A DNA stretch of 64,000 bases from Peromyscus leucopus (GCF_004664715.2 NC_051084.1:62447334-62511333); one strand, 5' to 3'; counted from the first letter of the stretch, positions 10,234-22,184 are shown. Notes: a model not told the origin generated them from the letters alone. Translations and numbers: made by a program.

Positions 10234-11194
10234 CAGATCTTGATAATACATTCCTTGTTTAGCATCAACAATTATTGTCAACTGTGGAAACTGTAGCGTT
10301 ATGATCATCAAACTTTGTAAAGCTGCTAATTCATACTAAATCCACATTTGTTTTCTTCTCTGATATTAAGAGACCTTTTCTGGAGATATCTCCAGTACAG
10401 TTTTCCATGCCTATATTTCAAGGCAAATACTTAGTTCAGAGAAGAAAGACGTGGCTTCCAACGCATTGATCCCTGGTGAAACATAGAGGACTCAAATTTC
10501 TTCTCTTTCTGGGTATAGCTAAAAACTAAAGCATAGGAAATAATCTGGAGAGTCACCAGAAAAGCAGTCAGTATTTTGACATGATTTGACATGTATTCGA
10601 TTGTTGAGTTTTAGAGGTTTAAATGATTAAAAGAGGACAAAACTGGAAAGACCTTGCAGTGTGCTACATTTATTGCCAATTAGATTCATTCATGAGAGAT
10701 TATCGAATGATCAATGTGACATATTTCTCCCCACTTATTGAAGTGAAAGTTTACCATGCCCTTACTTTTTCTAAGAAAAAAATCATAGCTTAGTTACCCA
10801 AAATGGGTTTAATGGAGATCACAAACTTTGGTGGACTATAAAAGTTTATCTTAAGATGAATTACTTCAGTCATGCTGTTGAGCCACAGGTATCATGATTG
10901 GCCACACAATAAAAAAAAAAAAAATTTTAAAAAGCAGGCAAATAATCTTCTACTCATAGACACTTTACAGTCATTCTACCTAGTCCTTAATGATGATGCA
11001 CTGTACATAATGAATTACAGATCAAATTCTTAGGTTGTTCATTGGTTTTGTTTTGTTTTCTGTTTCATATTGCAATATCACTTGCCATATGATGTGTATA
11101 ATCATTTTATATACAGAAGGCTCAGAACTTACTAAGGCAGACATAATGACATACATTTTTGTCACTGTGACAATAGTCAAAATCTCCATTAATA
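10234..11194. other. Unique non-coding DNA
   Basis: No gene recognised. An A run at 10912-10924 followed by TTTTAAAAAGC is the only low-complexity landmark. Confidence 0.55.
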
Positions 11195-11560
11195 TTGGTT
11201 ATCTCTTGCTACGTAATAAATTACAACCCTCAAAACAGTGACAACATTATTTACTGTATCACTTTCTTAGGCCAGAGATCTGTGAATAACTAGGCTGTGT
11301 TCTCACTCAGAACTTCCCTTGATGCTGTGACTGAGGTAGTGTTGAACAGTGGACAACTGAAGCTTCAATGGGAGAAGGATGTACTTTGAACCTTGTACTA
11401 TGCATGAGACTGTTAGACAACTCTTGGAAAGATGGCCTAAGTTACTTAATAGCTATTGGTCAAAACACCAACCTCAGTTCTTTGCCATCCAAACCTCCTC
11501 ATAATATTCACCACCACATTGCATGTCAGAGCATCCGAGGGTCCAAAAAGTAAGCAGTAG
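11195..11560 (+). mobile_element. Ancient mammalian repeat remnant (MLT/MER-like)
   Basis: The sequence ATTGGTTATCTCTTGCTACGTAATAAATTACAA followed by CAGTGACAACATTATTTACTG and AGGCCAGAGATCTGTG resembles a mammal-wide repeat with the pattern tgctgcgtaacaaa..cc followed by a-rich and ggtcaggaat-like blocks. The similarity continues weakly through 11560. I cannot settle whether it is an MLT1-type LTR or a DNA element. It is heavily decayed. Confidence 0.4.
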
Positions 11561-12644
11561 AGATGTGTCGTAGACACCATGGTCTTTTATAACCTAATTT
11601 TATATTTAAAAAAATGTCCCATTTCTTTTACCATATTGTATTTGTTGAAAGTAGGTCACTAGGTCAAACCTCCTCTTTAGGGATTAAGTATGGGCATTTG
11701 TAGCAGGTGATGGAGAACACTGCAAGCCATTGTCTAGCACTCCATATCAAATAGATAAAAAAAAAAGTAGATAGTGTAGAGTAAATGTTCAATATTTTTC
11801 TCCAATCTAGTATATATTTCAAAGAATTTTGCTGTAATGGTACATGATCCATGAGAAGAGAGGCATGAGGGGTCAGGTTTAAAGCAGTCGTGAGGTTGCT
11901 ATAAAGGGAAGCAGCCTTTCTATTCCTCAATCTTATTTGTATCTGACTTATTCCACATGTTCCATGTAAATATAAAATGATCATGGGAGCTACTACAACA
12001 GAGTAAATTACTCTTAATTTAATGGTGAAGAACAGTAGAAATACAGGTGCTGCTGTCCTTTCCTAGTCCCTAAATTCTGTTGTAGGCACATGGGCTAAAA
12101 GCAGAAAAGAGAATTCCATACATCTCACGTGCTTCTAAGGTCCACCCTTAAGCCTGCTTCAATCAAAAATGGGATCTTGACAAAATAGTTCATAGAAGAT
12201 AATGATTAACCTGCATCTCTAAATGCCTTGTCTGGATCCATTTCTTCAGCTGTGCTGTCCTGATGTCAGACCCTCAAACTCAGCAGTTTTGTCACTCTTC
12301 TTCAGCCTGCCAAAATGTCCAGGGGTCTGATATTTAACAATGGTCAATTGTTCTGCATGTGGTGTTGCAGTCTGGACTCTCTGCCTCGACTTCTCTCCTC
12401 TGTCCTTTTTCTCTCCTCTTTCCCTTTTCTTTACTCTTTTCTCCATCTTCAACTCTGGCTCTCTGACTAAACTCCTGATGGAAAGCTCCAACCACAGGAG
12501 ATGCCTTCATTCAATTTTGTCCTCTCACCTGTCTTACTCCTCCATTTTGCAACAAAATGTCAGCCGTTGAAACCAATGCCACTTCTGGGTTTCTCATTCT
12601 CTTAATTTATTTCCTTTGCTGGGTAAATGTCTGCATTTACTACA
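11561..12644. other. Unique non-coding DNA
   Basis: No gene recognised. A pyrimidine-rich patch at about 12380-12450 (CTCTCCTCTGTCC, TTTCTCTCCTCTTTCCC) gives short low-complexity frames on both strands. Confidence 0.55.
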
Positions 12645-12663
12645 ACTGCTGCTGCTGCTGCTG

Positions 12664-12709
<46 letters not shown>

Positions 12710-12720
12710 AACTACTACAC
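12645..12720 (+). repeat. Compound (CTG)n-(CTA)n trinucleotide repeat
   Basis: About six CTG units (from 12647) change without interruption into about fifteen CTA units, ending with two CAACTACTAC-like imperfect units and then ACACAAACACAC. The plus-strand frame reads poly-Cys then poly-Tyr and is not a protein. The change of the third base from G to A along one array suggests a single ancestral triplet array in which CTG and CTA units expanded separately. Confidence 0.95.
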
Positions 12721-12821
12721 ACAAACACACATAAACACAAACAAAAACAAACCCCTAACGTGGTGATCCTGGCAGTTTCTTCCTAGTTAACTTCAGCAAT
12801 ATTATTGATGTCATTTAAAGG

Positions 12822-12957
12822 CACAGACTTTATAGTCAAATGATCATGCTTAACTTCTGTTTTTAATGTTTTGCAGTATAATAAATATAAACAAGTTAAA
12901 AAATTATTTAAGCTTCTTCAGTTTCTTTACTGATAGAAGGGACAGAGTGCACATCAA
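12822..12957 (+). mobile_element. MIR SINE remnant
   Basis: The order CACAGACTTTATAGTCAAATGATCATG, CTTAACTTCT, AAAAAATTATTTAAGCTTCTTCAGTTTC, TTTACTGATAGAAGGGA follows the MIR consensus (agactctggagtcagactg, then ttaacctctctgtgcctcagtttcctcatctgtaaa) at low identity. It is an ancient mammal-wide element. Confidence 0.6.
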
Positions 12958-14065
12958 CACTGCTGGTATTAATCTCCCCCGCCCCTTGAAGTTTCTGAAT
13001 AATTTATATGCTTTGCCTGTTCTCCACTGATCTGGAAATCACAAAGAACATAACTGTATCAATCCTGTTTTGTCTGTACTATAATCATCATGGCATCTAG
13101 TTCATGTTCGGCACTCATGGAAAGATGCTGGACAGGAATAGATTTGGTGTCTAAAACATTTGGTAACATGCTCATTTGAATGCATGGATTATAAATGTAA
13201 ACTTAATGAGTAATTCTCTTCTTGACATTAGCTCATTTAATTCTCCAGCCTTAAAAAGTATGTGAGAACATTACATCTTTTGAAATATTTTCCTATTTGG
13301 TAGCTGATGATCTATGAGTGAAGAAAGTATTAAAAATCAGTACCACTCCAGATTGTAGACTTGCTAGGAAAGTATATCACTTCTTCCTGTTGCCATAATA
13401 GTCCATAATTTCAGGAAAGTAAGTCATAACCTAAAATTCAAGAATGTGAAAACCCTTAATGACAGCAGTTTGGGTTCCTAAGATCAGATTAGAGTTGTTT
13501 TCACTTACTATTGAGAATTGGCACAAAAGTAAAACTGGGGAAAATGTGAGCAAAAAGAATGACATTATCTCATATCAAGATACCATCTCATTTGTAGATA
13601 GACAGAAAATACTCTGGCAAACAAACTAGATAACACATTTTGATAACTTCCATTGCTGAAATTCCTCGCAGCCACAGTTTTTAAAAGCTAATATTCGATC
13701 ATTTTAAATTTCAAATGCCCTGACATGGCTATGCACCTTTGGAGTCAGCCACAAACTAATGAATCTGGAAATGATCAATTTATACTTCTTTCCTTAGTAA
13801 ATTCTTATCAGAGCTTGCCTGGAGCAATGTATTTACCCTCCTGCTTGTCCAGAAAGTCTGCAGTATTTTCTCCTTTGTGACCTAGATTCTCTGATCTGAG
13901 TGTCTATATCCAGCTTCCAATTATGTAGAGCATCTCCTTGTACATGCTGTGTAGTTCTTATTAGCAACTGAGAAAACACACACGACTGAAATATGATCGG
14001 CTGTATTCTCCAAAGGACACTTGAAGGAAAGATATGATTTATGGTGTTTTTTAAATTTAGTACTG
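12958..14065. other. Unique AT-rich non-coding DNA
   Basis: No gene is visible. A short MIR-like patch may occur at 13228-13335 but is too weak to annotate. The section 13640-13990 is repeat-free and could hold a conserved element. Confidence 0.5.
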
Positions 14066-14139
14066 CTAAGGTCTAAATGTTTATGTGCCCTCAAAATTCA
14101 TTATGCTGCAATTCTAACCTTCAAGGTGACAATATTAAG

Positions 14140-14141
<2 letters not shown>
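14066..14141 (+). mobile_element. 5' part of an ancient MaLR LTR
   Basis: CTAAGGTCTAAATGTTTATGTGCCCTCAAAATTCATTATG and CAATTCTAACCTTCAAGGTGACAATATTAAGAAG resemble the start of MLT1/MST-type LTRs (ggtttgaatgtttgtgtcccc, aaattcat, gaaatcctaacccccaaggtgatggtattaagagg). The 3' part appears to lie at 14565-14790, so the element has been split by a microsatellite expansion and an insertion. Confidence 0.55.
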
Positions 14142-14180
<39 letters not shown>

Positions 14181-14188
14181 TGTGTGTT
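14142..14188 (+). repeat. (TG)n microsatellite
   Basis: About 20 TG units with a single TA interruption, expanded inside an ancient MaLR LTR at a position where the consensus reads GTGGGGCC-like sequence. Confidence 0.95.
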
Positions 14189-14339
14189 GCTTTGATAATA
14201 CCTGATAGACACAAAAGAGGAAAGGTAAATTGTTCTCTTGGTTTCAGAAGTTCATAACTTCTAGGCCCCATGTACTTGAGTAGAAAGGTAGGCAGCAAGA
14301 GTGAACAGTGAAGGACACCCATGCGCATCATGATTGACC

Positions 14340-14530
14340 AGACGGCACAGACAGAGTGTGATAGAAATAGGAATTGGTTATTGTCAAAGGCCCACCCCCA
14401 GGGAGGTACTTCTGCCACTCAGGCCCCACATCTTACAGATGTTCCTCATCTTCCTCAAATAGGAGCACTGGCTAGGTAATAGTCCTTCACAGTATATGAC
14501 TGTGGGAGGACAATTAAGGTTCATACTTAG
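14340..14530 (-). mobile_element. Possible rodent MaLR-like fragment inside an older LTR
   Basis: GTCAAAGGCCCACCCCCAGGGAGGTACTTCTGCC, then CAGGCCCCACATCTTACAG, and a final GACTGTGGGAGGACAATTAAGG resemble the complement of the middle and 5' end of rodent ORR1/MT-type LTRs (aaagcccaccccagtgacatacttcctccagcaaggccacacctccta). The match is weak. It interrupts the ancient LTR whose halves flank it. Confidence 0.35.
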
Positions 14531-14564
14531 CAGGGAAATTACAGAGATCACTAGAGAATGGAGA

Positions 14565-14790
14565 AGGAGCCCTCATAAATGGGACTGATATTTAATCAAA
14601 GAGGCACAAAAACCTTTCAGCTTTCCTACCCTGTGAGAACAAAGCAAAGAAGTATACCCAGGAACCAGAACATTGAAAACGTGCCCAGCACCTCCAACCC
14701 TGAAGTATATAAAAAAAAATTTTTGTCTGTAGTTTAGAAACAATTGACTTTTGGGTAATTTGTTTTTTAAGTCCAAGCTAATGCAAGTCC
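14565..14790 (+). mobile_element. 3' part of an ancient MaLR LTR
   Basis: GAGCCCTCATAAATGGGACTGATATTTAATCAAAGAGGC, CTTTCCTACCCTGTGAGAACAAAGCAAAGAAG, CCAGGAACCAGAACATTG, CACCTCCAACCCTGAAG, AAAATTTTTGTCTGTAGTTTAGAAACAATTGAC and TGGGTAATTTG are the successive landmarks of MLT1/MST LTR 3' halves (gggattagtgcccttataaaagagg, ccatgtgaggacacagcaagaagg, gaaataaatttctgttgtttataagccaccc). Divergence is typical of old mammalian insertions. Confidence 0.6.
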
Positions 14791-16581
14791 TTTTACATAG
14801 GGCAAACCGTTACTGTTCTGGATATTTCTCACCATTTCTGGTAGAATTCCTGTGGCTTTGCAACAGTGCAGCTGTCTTTATTTCTGTAAGCCCTCAGTCA
14901 TGTAAGTAACCCCAATAAACTTGTTGGCGTTCCATGTTAGACTTTGGTAGAATAGTTACTTTAACCTACCATTGGATCCTTGAGGGTAAGTAGATACTTG
15001 TCCATGTTTCCATAGGGAAATTCACATATCAAGGCGCTAGCCAACAAACATTTATTGCAGATATGGCTGAGTGAGAATCTAGAAAAATAATGGTTGATCA
15101 AGATACCTTGACCAAGGAACGGTATTTCACCATCTGAATACAAAAGCACTGGCTTTCAACCTTGTTTTTGTTGAAAATAGCAATTAAGACACTTTGAAAT
15201 CTTATGAAGACAGTCCTGAGGGAGAAAACAGAAAAGTAAGAACAACAAAAACTAATTTGTGTAATGAAGACCACACAAAACAACAGCAACGTTTTAGCTC
15301 CTTACAGCAGGGCATGCTACAGATGACACAGGCAGAGGTTCCAGTATCTTTGACAACCATGAGAAGTTCGGTGCTTCAAAGAAATGCTGTATCTGAATAT
15401 ATGGTGTTCTTAAAAGAAAACACTGTCATGTAGACTGAGTGGTCCCTAATAGAAGCAGAAGTCTACCTAGATTGAATATGTAAAAGTTAATGTGAAAACC
15501 CTCTGAATATACCATTTTTTATATTAAGTCTGAGAGTTTGAAGTAGGATCATCTCCCAAATGATCCTTACTGCTTATATAACAGTTGTGGGAGGGACTTT
15601 CTGAGTCTTGTAAGTTTTGGGAACTTCTTGATACTTGTGTGTTGTTTATGCTTTGAACTTTATTAAGCCCCACCCCCTTGAATCTTAAGTATTCTTCCTC
15701 CAAGATATAGTGTTTAATTTCAGAAGAAACTGTTACTCCACACCATGCTACATGAGGGATATATTTTTTTTTAAAGTAGAATTACCAAATGTGAATTGTT
15801 TTATTGCTGTTTCCATAATCAGAGTAGAAACATTCGACCTTGAAATTGGTTAGTGTGAATAAAATACAGGAAATTAAATATGTCAACCATTAAGCTTCCA
15901 CAGCACTTGGGTATCATTTGTTGAATGAACTCAGGAGGACGAAGTTATACCCTGGAACCTAATAGAATTAAGTCAATGTTCTGCTTCCTTCGGCACATTT
16001 TATCTATTCCAGAACATTCCTTTTTAAAGATTTTAGACAGTTCCAATGATGAATACTCTTTTCACAGAATTATCCAGTTGTGTCTACACACATACATACA
16101 GCCTGACATATATTTATGCATGTTTGTATGTATATAGAACTAAAACAAATTTCATAAAGCAATATCCACCTAACCTATAAGTAATATGTTATGATTATTT
16201 TCTATGCTGCACTTTTTTTTCTGTCTTTCACCTTTTAATGATACCTAATCAGTACCCTTTGATGATTCAGTAGCACTACCCAGGAGGGGTCAAGAGATTT
16301 TTAATTACCTCCTATCGGAGAATTCTGGAAAACTAATAGTGTCCTTCAAAATTGCAGATAAGATCACCCAGGGAAAAGGCTGTGGGCACAGTTTCAAAAA
16401 CTTGAACTTTGCAGTCTGGAGGAACAGTGGATTTTTAGAGGAGGAAAACATTTAGCAAAACCTCATTGGAGGAGAGCACAGGGAGTAGACAATGGACACT
16501 GAGATCTTAGCAAGGACAAAGCTCAGCCATTTAGAAGTGGTCCTCTGCACTTTTAAGCATTCACAATACAAAAGAGGAGGC
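14791..16581. other. Unique AT-rich non-coding DNA
   Basis: No gene or clear repeat. Short open frames, for example 79 residues on the plus strand at 15194-15433, have no recognisable family and lie in AT-rich DNA. CATTTGTTGAATGAAC at 15916-15931 resembles the extreme tail of L2 or MIR but is too short to annotate. Confidence 0.55.
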
Positions 16582-16886
16582 CAGTGGCTGGGGAAAGGGC
16601 TCAGCTGGTCAATTACTTGCTGTTTAAGTATGAGGACCCGAGTTGGACCTTCAGCGCCCATGTTAAAAAAATAAATAAAAAAGAAGAAGAGTATGGCAAT
16701 GAGCACCTCTACTTTTATCGTTGGGGACCCAGCAACAGGAGGATGCCCAGAGACTGTTGGCTGGCGATTCTAACTGAACTGGTTCAGTGAGAGACCCCGC
16801 CTCAAATAATGAGACGTAGAGCAATGAAGAACACCTGATATTGACCTTTGCCTCTGTACATGTGTGCACACACACAAACACACCTA
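16582..16886 (+). mobile_element. B4 SINE
   Basis: Plus orientation fusion-type SINE. The left arm is ID/B2-like (GGCTGGGGAAAGGGCTCAGCTGGTCAATTACTTGC, AAGTATGAGGACCCGAGTTGGACCTTCAGC), followed by an A-rich linker. The right arm is B1-like (GAGTATGGCAATGAGCACC, ACCCAGCAACAGGAGGATGCC, GGTTCAGTGAGAGACCCCGCC), then AAGAACACCTGATATTGACC, CCTCTGTACATG and a CA-rich tail. That arrangement is diagnostic of B4. It is close to full length. Confidence 0.9.
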
Positions 16887-17322
16887 GGCAAGGAGGCCTT
16901 CATTACATCTGATAAAGTGGCAGAACACTTTTTGTTAGTAATTATTTTTATCTCTCTTGTGTTTTATTGGGGAAAAGGAATGTGAGAAGATAGAGGGTTA
17001 GACACATTTCCTAGAAAACTGACTATACAATCCACGACTTTCTGGGATCTTACTCATCTTTGTGATTATTTCAAATGTAAGAAGAGAATTGGTTAAGAGG
17101 ACCCCATCATTTTGAAGTTTTTATCATATAATTGTCTTCTTCCCAGTAGCCTGAACTGAGCTTTACTAAAATAAGTGTCTTAGGCCCCAGGTGCTTGTCA
17201 TCAGACTAAAGAATGTTATGGGGACCTGGAAATGACCCATGTTGTTTTTCAGGTTCAAAGAAAGCAGGGAACAGGAGTTCTTCTATTGGGGGCCTTTGGG
17301 CCATGTGCCTGCTATTCCTGAA

Positions 17323-17324
<2 letters not shown>
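16887..17324. other. Unique non-coding DNA
   Basis: No gene or repeat recognised. Confidence 0.55.

Positions 17325-17374
<50 letters not shown>
17325..17374 (+). repeat. (TG)n microsatellite
   Basis: About 24 perfect TG units. Cysteine/valine-rich frames across it on the plus strand and Thr/His frames on the minus strand are artefacts. Confidence 0.97.
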
Positions 17375-17375
<1 letters not shown>

Positions 17376-18458
17376 ACATTGTGGGGTGCCTCTGGATCAT
17401 CATCTTGCAGTTTGCTAATACCTTCCTTGGAAATGTTCTCTCTAGTTCTCTACAGACACTACGTTCATCCTTACAATTGTCCTTGTAGAGAACTAAAGCT
17501 TGTACTCCTCAGACCTACATTATCAAAAGGGAAGTTGTTTGTCTATATACATGCACTAGCATAGAACACAGGAAACTCATTTAACTGGTACACATATATC
17601 CTATAAATGAAAATAAAAATATACAGGTCTACAAAAATTCCACTTGTGTTCCCATTAAGCCTATTAAAAGGGTTGATGGTTCTTGGCATAGGAGAAGATA
17701 GTAATGTTGAGGAAATGACCTTATAAACCACATTTTATGATGTGTTACTTTTTTAAAAGATAAAAGCAAATGAATGTGATTTTTTTAAGGTTTTGAGTAA
17801 GATACAACCACATACTCAATGCACAGCAAAGCAGTTATCTGACCTTCTTATCCTTGCTGTTGAGGCTGCTTTAGCACAATGTAGCACCAGAGTCCAAACT
17901 GAGGTCCACATTTGGTAGTTGCCATGGTGACTGTGTGACACATTGTCTACTCATCATGAAGTTTCCTTCTGTCGTGGAGAACACTAGTCCTGAGATGGCT
18001 GATTTCCTGAATTGTGTCTCTATGCACACTCTTACTACTGTGAAATGCTCAAGTGCTATGCTAACTTTCATACTCTGTTTAGCACCTCCCAGGATGTACA
18101 TCCTTGATGGTAGCTGTTGAAGCCAGTCTTCCCTGGCTCTTCAATGGACACCTTAGAAAGAACTATAGAATGAGATCCTGTCAGGACAGTGGGAGACTGT
18201 TCCAAAAGTTGCTGCTTCAGCTTGCTAAGTGGTAGCCTCGGGGCCAGCATAGATTTCATGCTGGTTCCTAAACTGCCTGTTGAGACCCAGGGAGCTGCTA
18301 AGGTAAGAAGTCGCTCCATTAAGCAGAGAAGGCTAGGGTTGAAATAAGAAAACACTATCTTTCCTGTTTTGATGGGGGCCACCTGTTACTAAGGACTTTC
18401 AAATACCTTCTTCACCAACAGAACCTTGCCATTACGGGCTAGTTGTATTCCTATCATA
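17375..18458. other. Unique non-coding DNA
   Basis: No gene or named repeat. A moderately GC-richer part at 17850-18350 contains open frames on both strands with no recognisable protein. Confidence 0.5.
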
Positions 18459-19139
18459 TCTTTTTATTTTAATTTTTATTGAAAAACATTGTTTCATACA
18501 ATATATTCTGATCAAGGTTTCCCCTTTCCCAACTCTTCCTGAACCCTTCCAACATCCCTACCCACCCATCTCCATGTCCTCTCTTTATTTCTCTTTAAAA
18601 AGCAAGACAAACAGGCAAACAGACAAACAAACAAAATAACAGAATAGAAAAGAATACAAGAAACATGCATACATACACAAATGCACTCACAAGATTGGAA
18701 ACCATATACAGGCAAAAGATCAGTAAGACAAAAAAAAAAAAAAAAAAAAAAAAAAAAAGCCCAAACAAAGCAATATGAGACAAAAAGTCTACAAAAATGC
18801 CACTGGGTTTATTTTGTGTTGGCCATCTACGGCTTTACATGGGCCTATCCTAAATTGTGGTTAATGTTCCAGTGAAACTCCATTGAAGAAAATCATGTGT
18901 TGTTGTCGTCTTTTTTTTTTTCTTTTGCAAATGGGTACCAATTGCAGATAGGTTCTCTGTTAGGGTGGGTGCCTGTGTCCACTCCCCTTTCTCAGTGCTG
19001 ATACCTCATTTTGCTTGGACCGGTCAGGCCCTGTACATGGATGTTCCTTGATATCAGCCATCCCCTCCACCTCTTACAATCTTTCTGCATCCTCTTCCAT
19101 GTAGCTGCCTGAGCCCTAAGGGGAAGGGTTTGATGAAGA
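18459..19139 (-). mobile_element. Lx-type L1 3' end, inverted
   Basis: Reverse orientation L1 3' region of about 680 bp. It begins on the left with TTTATTGAAAAACATTGTTTCATACAATATATTCTGATC (the complement of the terminal AATAAA-like tail) and TCCCAACTCTTCCTGAACC. A purine/CAAA-rich and poly-A section follows, then ACAAAAATGCCACTGGGTTTATTTTGTGTTGGCC, CTAAATTGTGGTTAATGTTCCAGTGAAACTCCATTG, GGGTACCAATTGCAGATAGG, TGTGTCCACTCCCC and TTACAATCTTTCTGCATCCTCTTCCAT. These are familiar rodent Lx/L1 3' UTR blocks in the right order. No reading frame survives. Confidence 0.9.
18731..18758 (+). repeat. Poly-A run inside the inverted L1
   Basis: About 28 consecutive A, corresponding to a poly-T expansion within the L1 3' UTR when read in the element's orientation. 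Confidence 0.9.
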
Positions 19140-20079
19140 TATATCTTAAACATAGCAAATATGGAAAACAGTTTCATCCAACATCAGTAAAAGAAGAAAG
19201 CAAGGGTTTCTTGAATGCCCCTTCTACTCAGCTTCCCAGAATGGTCTCTAGTTCACCCCCTGTTCCAATCCTCTGCCTCAGTCATATGTGGGTGCTTTTC
19301 TCCAGTATTCTACCTTCTATGCTTTCTTACTTCCCTGCCTTGTTATTCAGGCCATTCATCTTCTCTTAAATGTATTTATGCAGACACTGCCAAACCCTTA
19401 AAGTTCTAATCATGTCTACTTCCCTCATTCAAGACTTCCACAGGCCTTCCAAGTTGGAAGTCCACCTTCTTGCAGCTGCTGTTCCATTCAATTGAAATTC
19501 ATTTTATCTCCAGTTCATGTGGTACTGTTTTATCTACCCAAACAGAAGGACAGCATCTTAAAAGCACAGGATAGTGCTGAGATGTGTTGGATGCACTCTC
19601 TAAAAGACAATGATAAATTCTAAATTGTCTCCTGTGTATGTTGGCACCAAGCACACAGCAGAGTTCTGCTCGTGGTGACTTCCCAGTGGACACATATATC
19701 CTCATCCCAAAGTTAATATTTCATGTCACTATGTCAATCCACATCCTCCAGATCTAGATAAAGCTGGTATTTAGGGAGCTTGGCTCTATCTGATGCTCAG
19801 AATTTATTAGATGGTCCTGCCTTCCTGAATTGTACTTACTACTTGTAAGAAGTGATTGCACTCTGGGTACTATTGTCCTTGGGGGTTGATCAGGCCAGCC
19901 CAAAGGCAGAGGAATGTCTGAACAAGCAGATTAATGAGCAGTCACTGAGGAGGCTGTGGGTCCCCATTCAAGGTCTTGGAAAGTGTCTGTCTAAGATTTG
20001 ATGAAAAGGACTGGATTTGGGGCCAGAGGGTGAGAGTGGCACCACGTGTCCCTTGCCTCCTGCTGCTGGGGGCCTGAAG
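19140..20079. other. Mostly unique DNA with possible L2 trace
   Basis: No gene. CTAATCATGTCTACTTCCCTCATTCAAGACTTCCACAGGCC at 19408-19448 resembles the L2 block catgtcacttccctgcttaaaaccttccaatgg, and pyrimidine-rich sequence before it is compatible with L2. I consider this only a possible relic. The remainder looks unique. Confidence 0.4.
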
Positions 20080-20525
20080 AACAATGACGAGGCAGAGAGG
20101 CTGCAACGAGTGGGAAGCAGCTGACTCCAGCTGACTGAAAATAGGCCATTTGTCCTGCTCAATGCTAATGGGCTCAGGGCTTTGCACAGTTGGGGCTGCT
20201 GAGTGGGGCGGGGATGCAGAAGCGGTTATGTATGCACGTGTCTGTAAGATCAAGCCTTCTTTCTTTGCCTTTAATCAGCTTTCTCTACTCGATAAATTAC
20301 CAATAAGAATAGCTGATGATCTCACCAGCTTTCCTAGCTGGCGAAAACTTAAATGCATTGGCTTTGCCAGCGTGGGAGCATGGGAAGATTGATTTAAATT
20401 CTAGAGCTAGATGGAGACTCCCAAGATATATCTCAACTCAAATGAAAAAAAAAAATGTGATCATAAAATTTAACAGATCAGATGTCATTAGAATTAATTA
20501 CAAGCGCATGACTGAATAGCCTAAT
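20080..20525. promoter_or_regulatory. Candidate conserved enhancer element (20.1-20.5 kb)
   Basis: A repeat-free block with balanced base composition and a high density of transcription-factor words. Two CAGCTG E-boxes at 20118-20123 and 20128-20133 are spaced exactly 10 bp apart within CAGCTGACTC/CAGCTGACTG. It also has CACGTG at 20235-20240, TTAATCAGC at 20271-20279, GATAAATTACC near 20290, AGCTGATGATC near 20311 and TAATTA at 20495-20500. There is no convincing open frame and no CpG island. By appearance it resembles vertebrate conserved non-coding enhancers. Conservation itself cannot be tested here, so the target gene and activity are unknown. Confidence 0.4.
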
Positions 20526-22184
20526 TCCTTGTTGTTGTTGTTTTCCAAAATCCTACCTTTCATTCACATGACATAGAAACATATGGGCATTATCAGTATT
20601 TCGACGGGGTTCTGTTGATAGCCACGATAGCCTCACCTATAATAGTATCAGCCTTCAGGGGTCACTAAGTTAAAGTCAGCTAAATATTGCCTGTTGACCA
20701 AGCAGGACACCTAAAGAGAGGCAGTATACTGCTCAGTCACTAGAGGAAGATACAGAAAACAGCTTGCAGTTTCCTTGTGTTGTGAATGATGGGACCGACA
20801 GACATACGTCTTTGCAAGGGTGTGTATATAAATGAGCAAACCCATACAGACATACATTTACTGCAAAGGTTACTTATGACGAATAGTTTAGTGTGACTCT
20901 CAGCAGTCATCAGGCTCTATTGGAGAGCGACCTAAGCCTCTTCTTCCAACATACCCTCCCTTCACTCTATGTCAGGCTTTCTAGGATATCAGGGTATAGC
21001 TCATGGCTTCTAGATGGAAATTTTCTTCTACATCATATTGAGGGTGGTCCCGAGCTAGGCTGATGAGAACCTTCTGGAAAGTCCAGAACTGCCTAGTCCA
21101 GAGCGTCTATTTCTGCTCAATCTCTGAGGTCGACAGTGATGCTTGGAAGTTCTCTCCCAAGGCCGTGCAGAAACCACTTCTGCTTACAAAGATGCCACAG
21201 TTATGACTCTTCAATTTTTTTTTTTTTTCCGGGCAGTTTTTGGCTCCCTTTATTGTTGCAAGCTTCGGAAAGTTTTGAAAACACCATCACATTCTACTAC
21301 TACTAAAATCACCTTCGGAAACTTCCTCTGAATATGAGTAGTGGTTTTTTTTTTTCCCCTCACGGTTGTCTCTTTCATAATTGCTGGGTGCCCCTCTTCT
21401 CTGATGGAGCTGAAAATAGACAGAAAGTTGCAGAACAGGAAATATTCCCGTCTTGCTCCATTTTCTATTGTTTTTCTTGTTTTGAGGTCAAGGTTGGTAC
21501 TGGAGCAAAGGTCCTTACATTACCAAAGTCAGTGAAATAACATCAGTTCAGAAAGAAGCTTATATTTCACATGAAAGACACCAAGGGTATACATACATAC
21601 ATGCGCATATATGTAAATATGCAATTCAAGATAAAAGCATATAAACAATGTAAAAATCACATAGAAGAAATTTGTAATTTTCTAAGGTGGCTTCAGCTAA
21701 GGCTTTGGGAAAAGGGAAACATTTGACCTTAGCTTTGAAGAAATAATAATATATGAGCATTCACTCATTAAATGCAATTAGTTTAGGCAAAGGCATTATT
21801 TCAGTTTCTTTGTGTCAGCCTTCATATTATAAGATTCATTTTAGATGTCTTGAGCTCCATCTTTTCATGATTTTTCCACCAAATATTCTTGAGGTTGGTT
21901 TCACATATTCAGTTTAAAGTATTTTCAATAAACATACTTATAGAATTCCAAGTTACCTTCACAGACAAAAGTTTAGAATACAGAGAAAAAATGTAATGTT
22001 AGTCTTTGGTAAGATAATGACCCCAGAGCACCATGGAAATGATATAGGGTTTATTATGAACAGCTCATATCTTAAGTCCTGCATGCAGAGGTTGAAATCT
22101 GCTACCCCCTTTACCTACCCAAACATAGAGGGGGCACCTTCAAGGCAAGTTCCTATTTTATCCCTGTTATCATATGCAAGAGCT
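20526..22184. other. Repeat-poor unique non-coding DNA
   Basis: No gene, SINE or LINE is recognised in about 1.6 kb. The sections 20580-20990 and 21030-21540 have a mixed, CpG-containing composition that might include conserved sequence. T runs occur near 21216 and 21346. Confidence 0.5.

Noticed and set aside
9531..10311. 117-residue plus-strand and 116-residue minus-strand frames
   Set aside because: Both are largely made of ORR1 LTR sequence and its spacer, with no protein similarity.
19395..19500. L2 fragment
   Set aside because: Only one block resembles L2. It is too short and diverged to annotate as a firm feature and is mentioned only as a trace.
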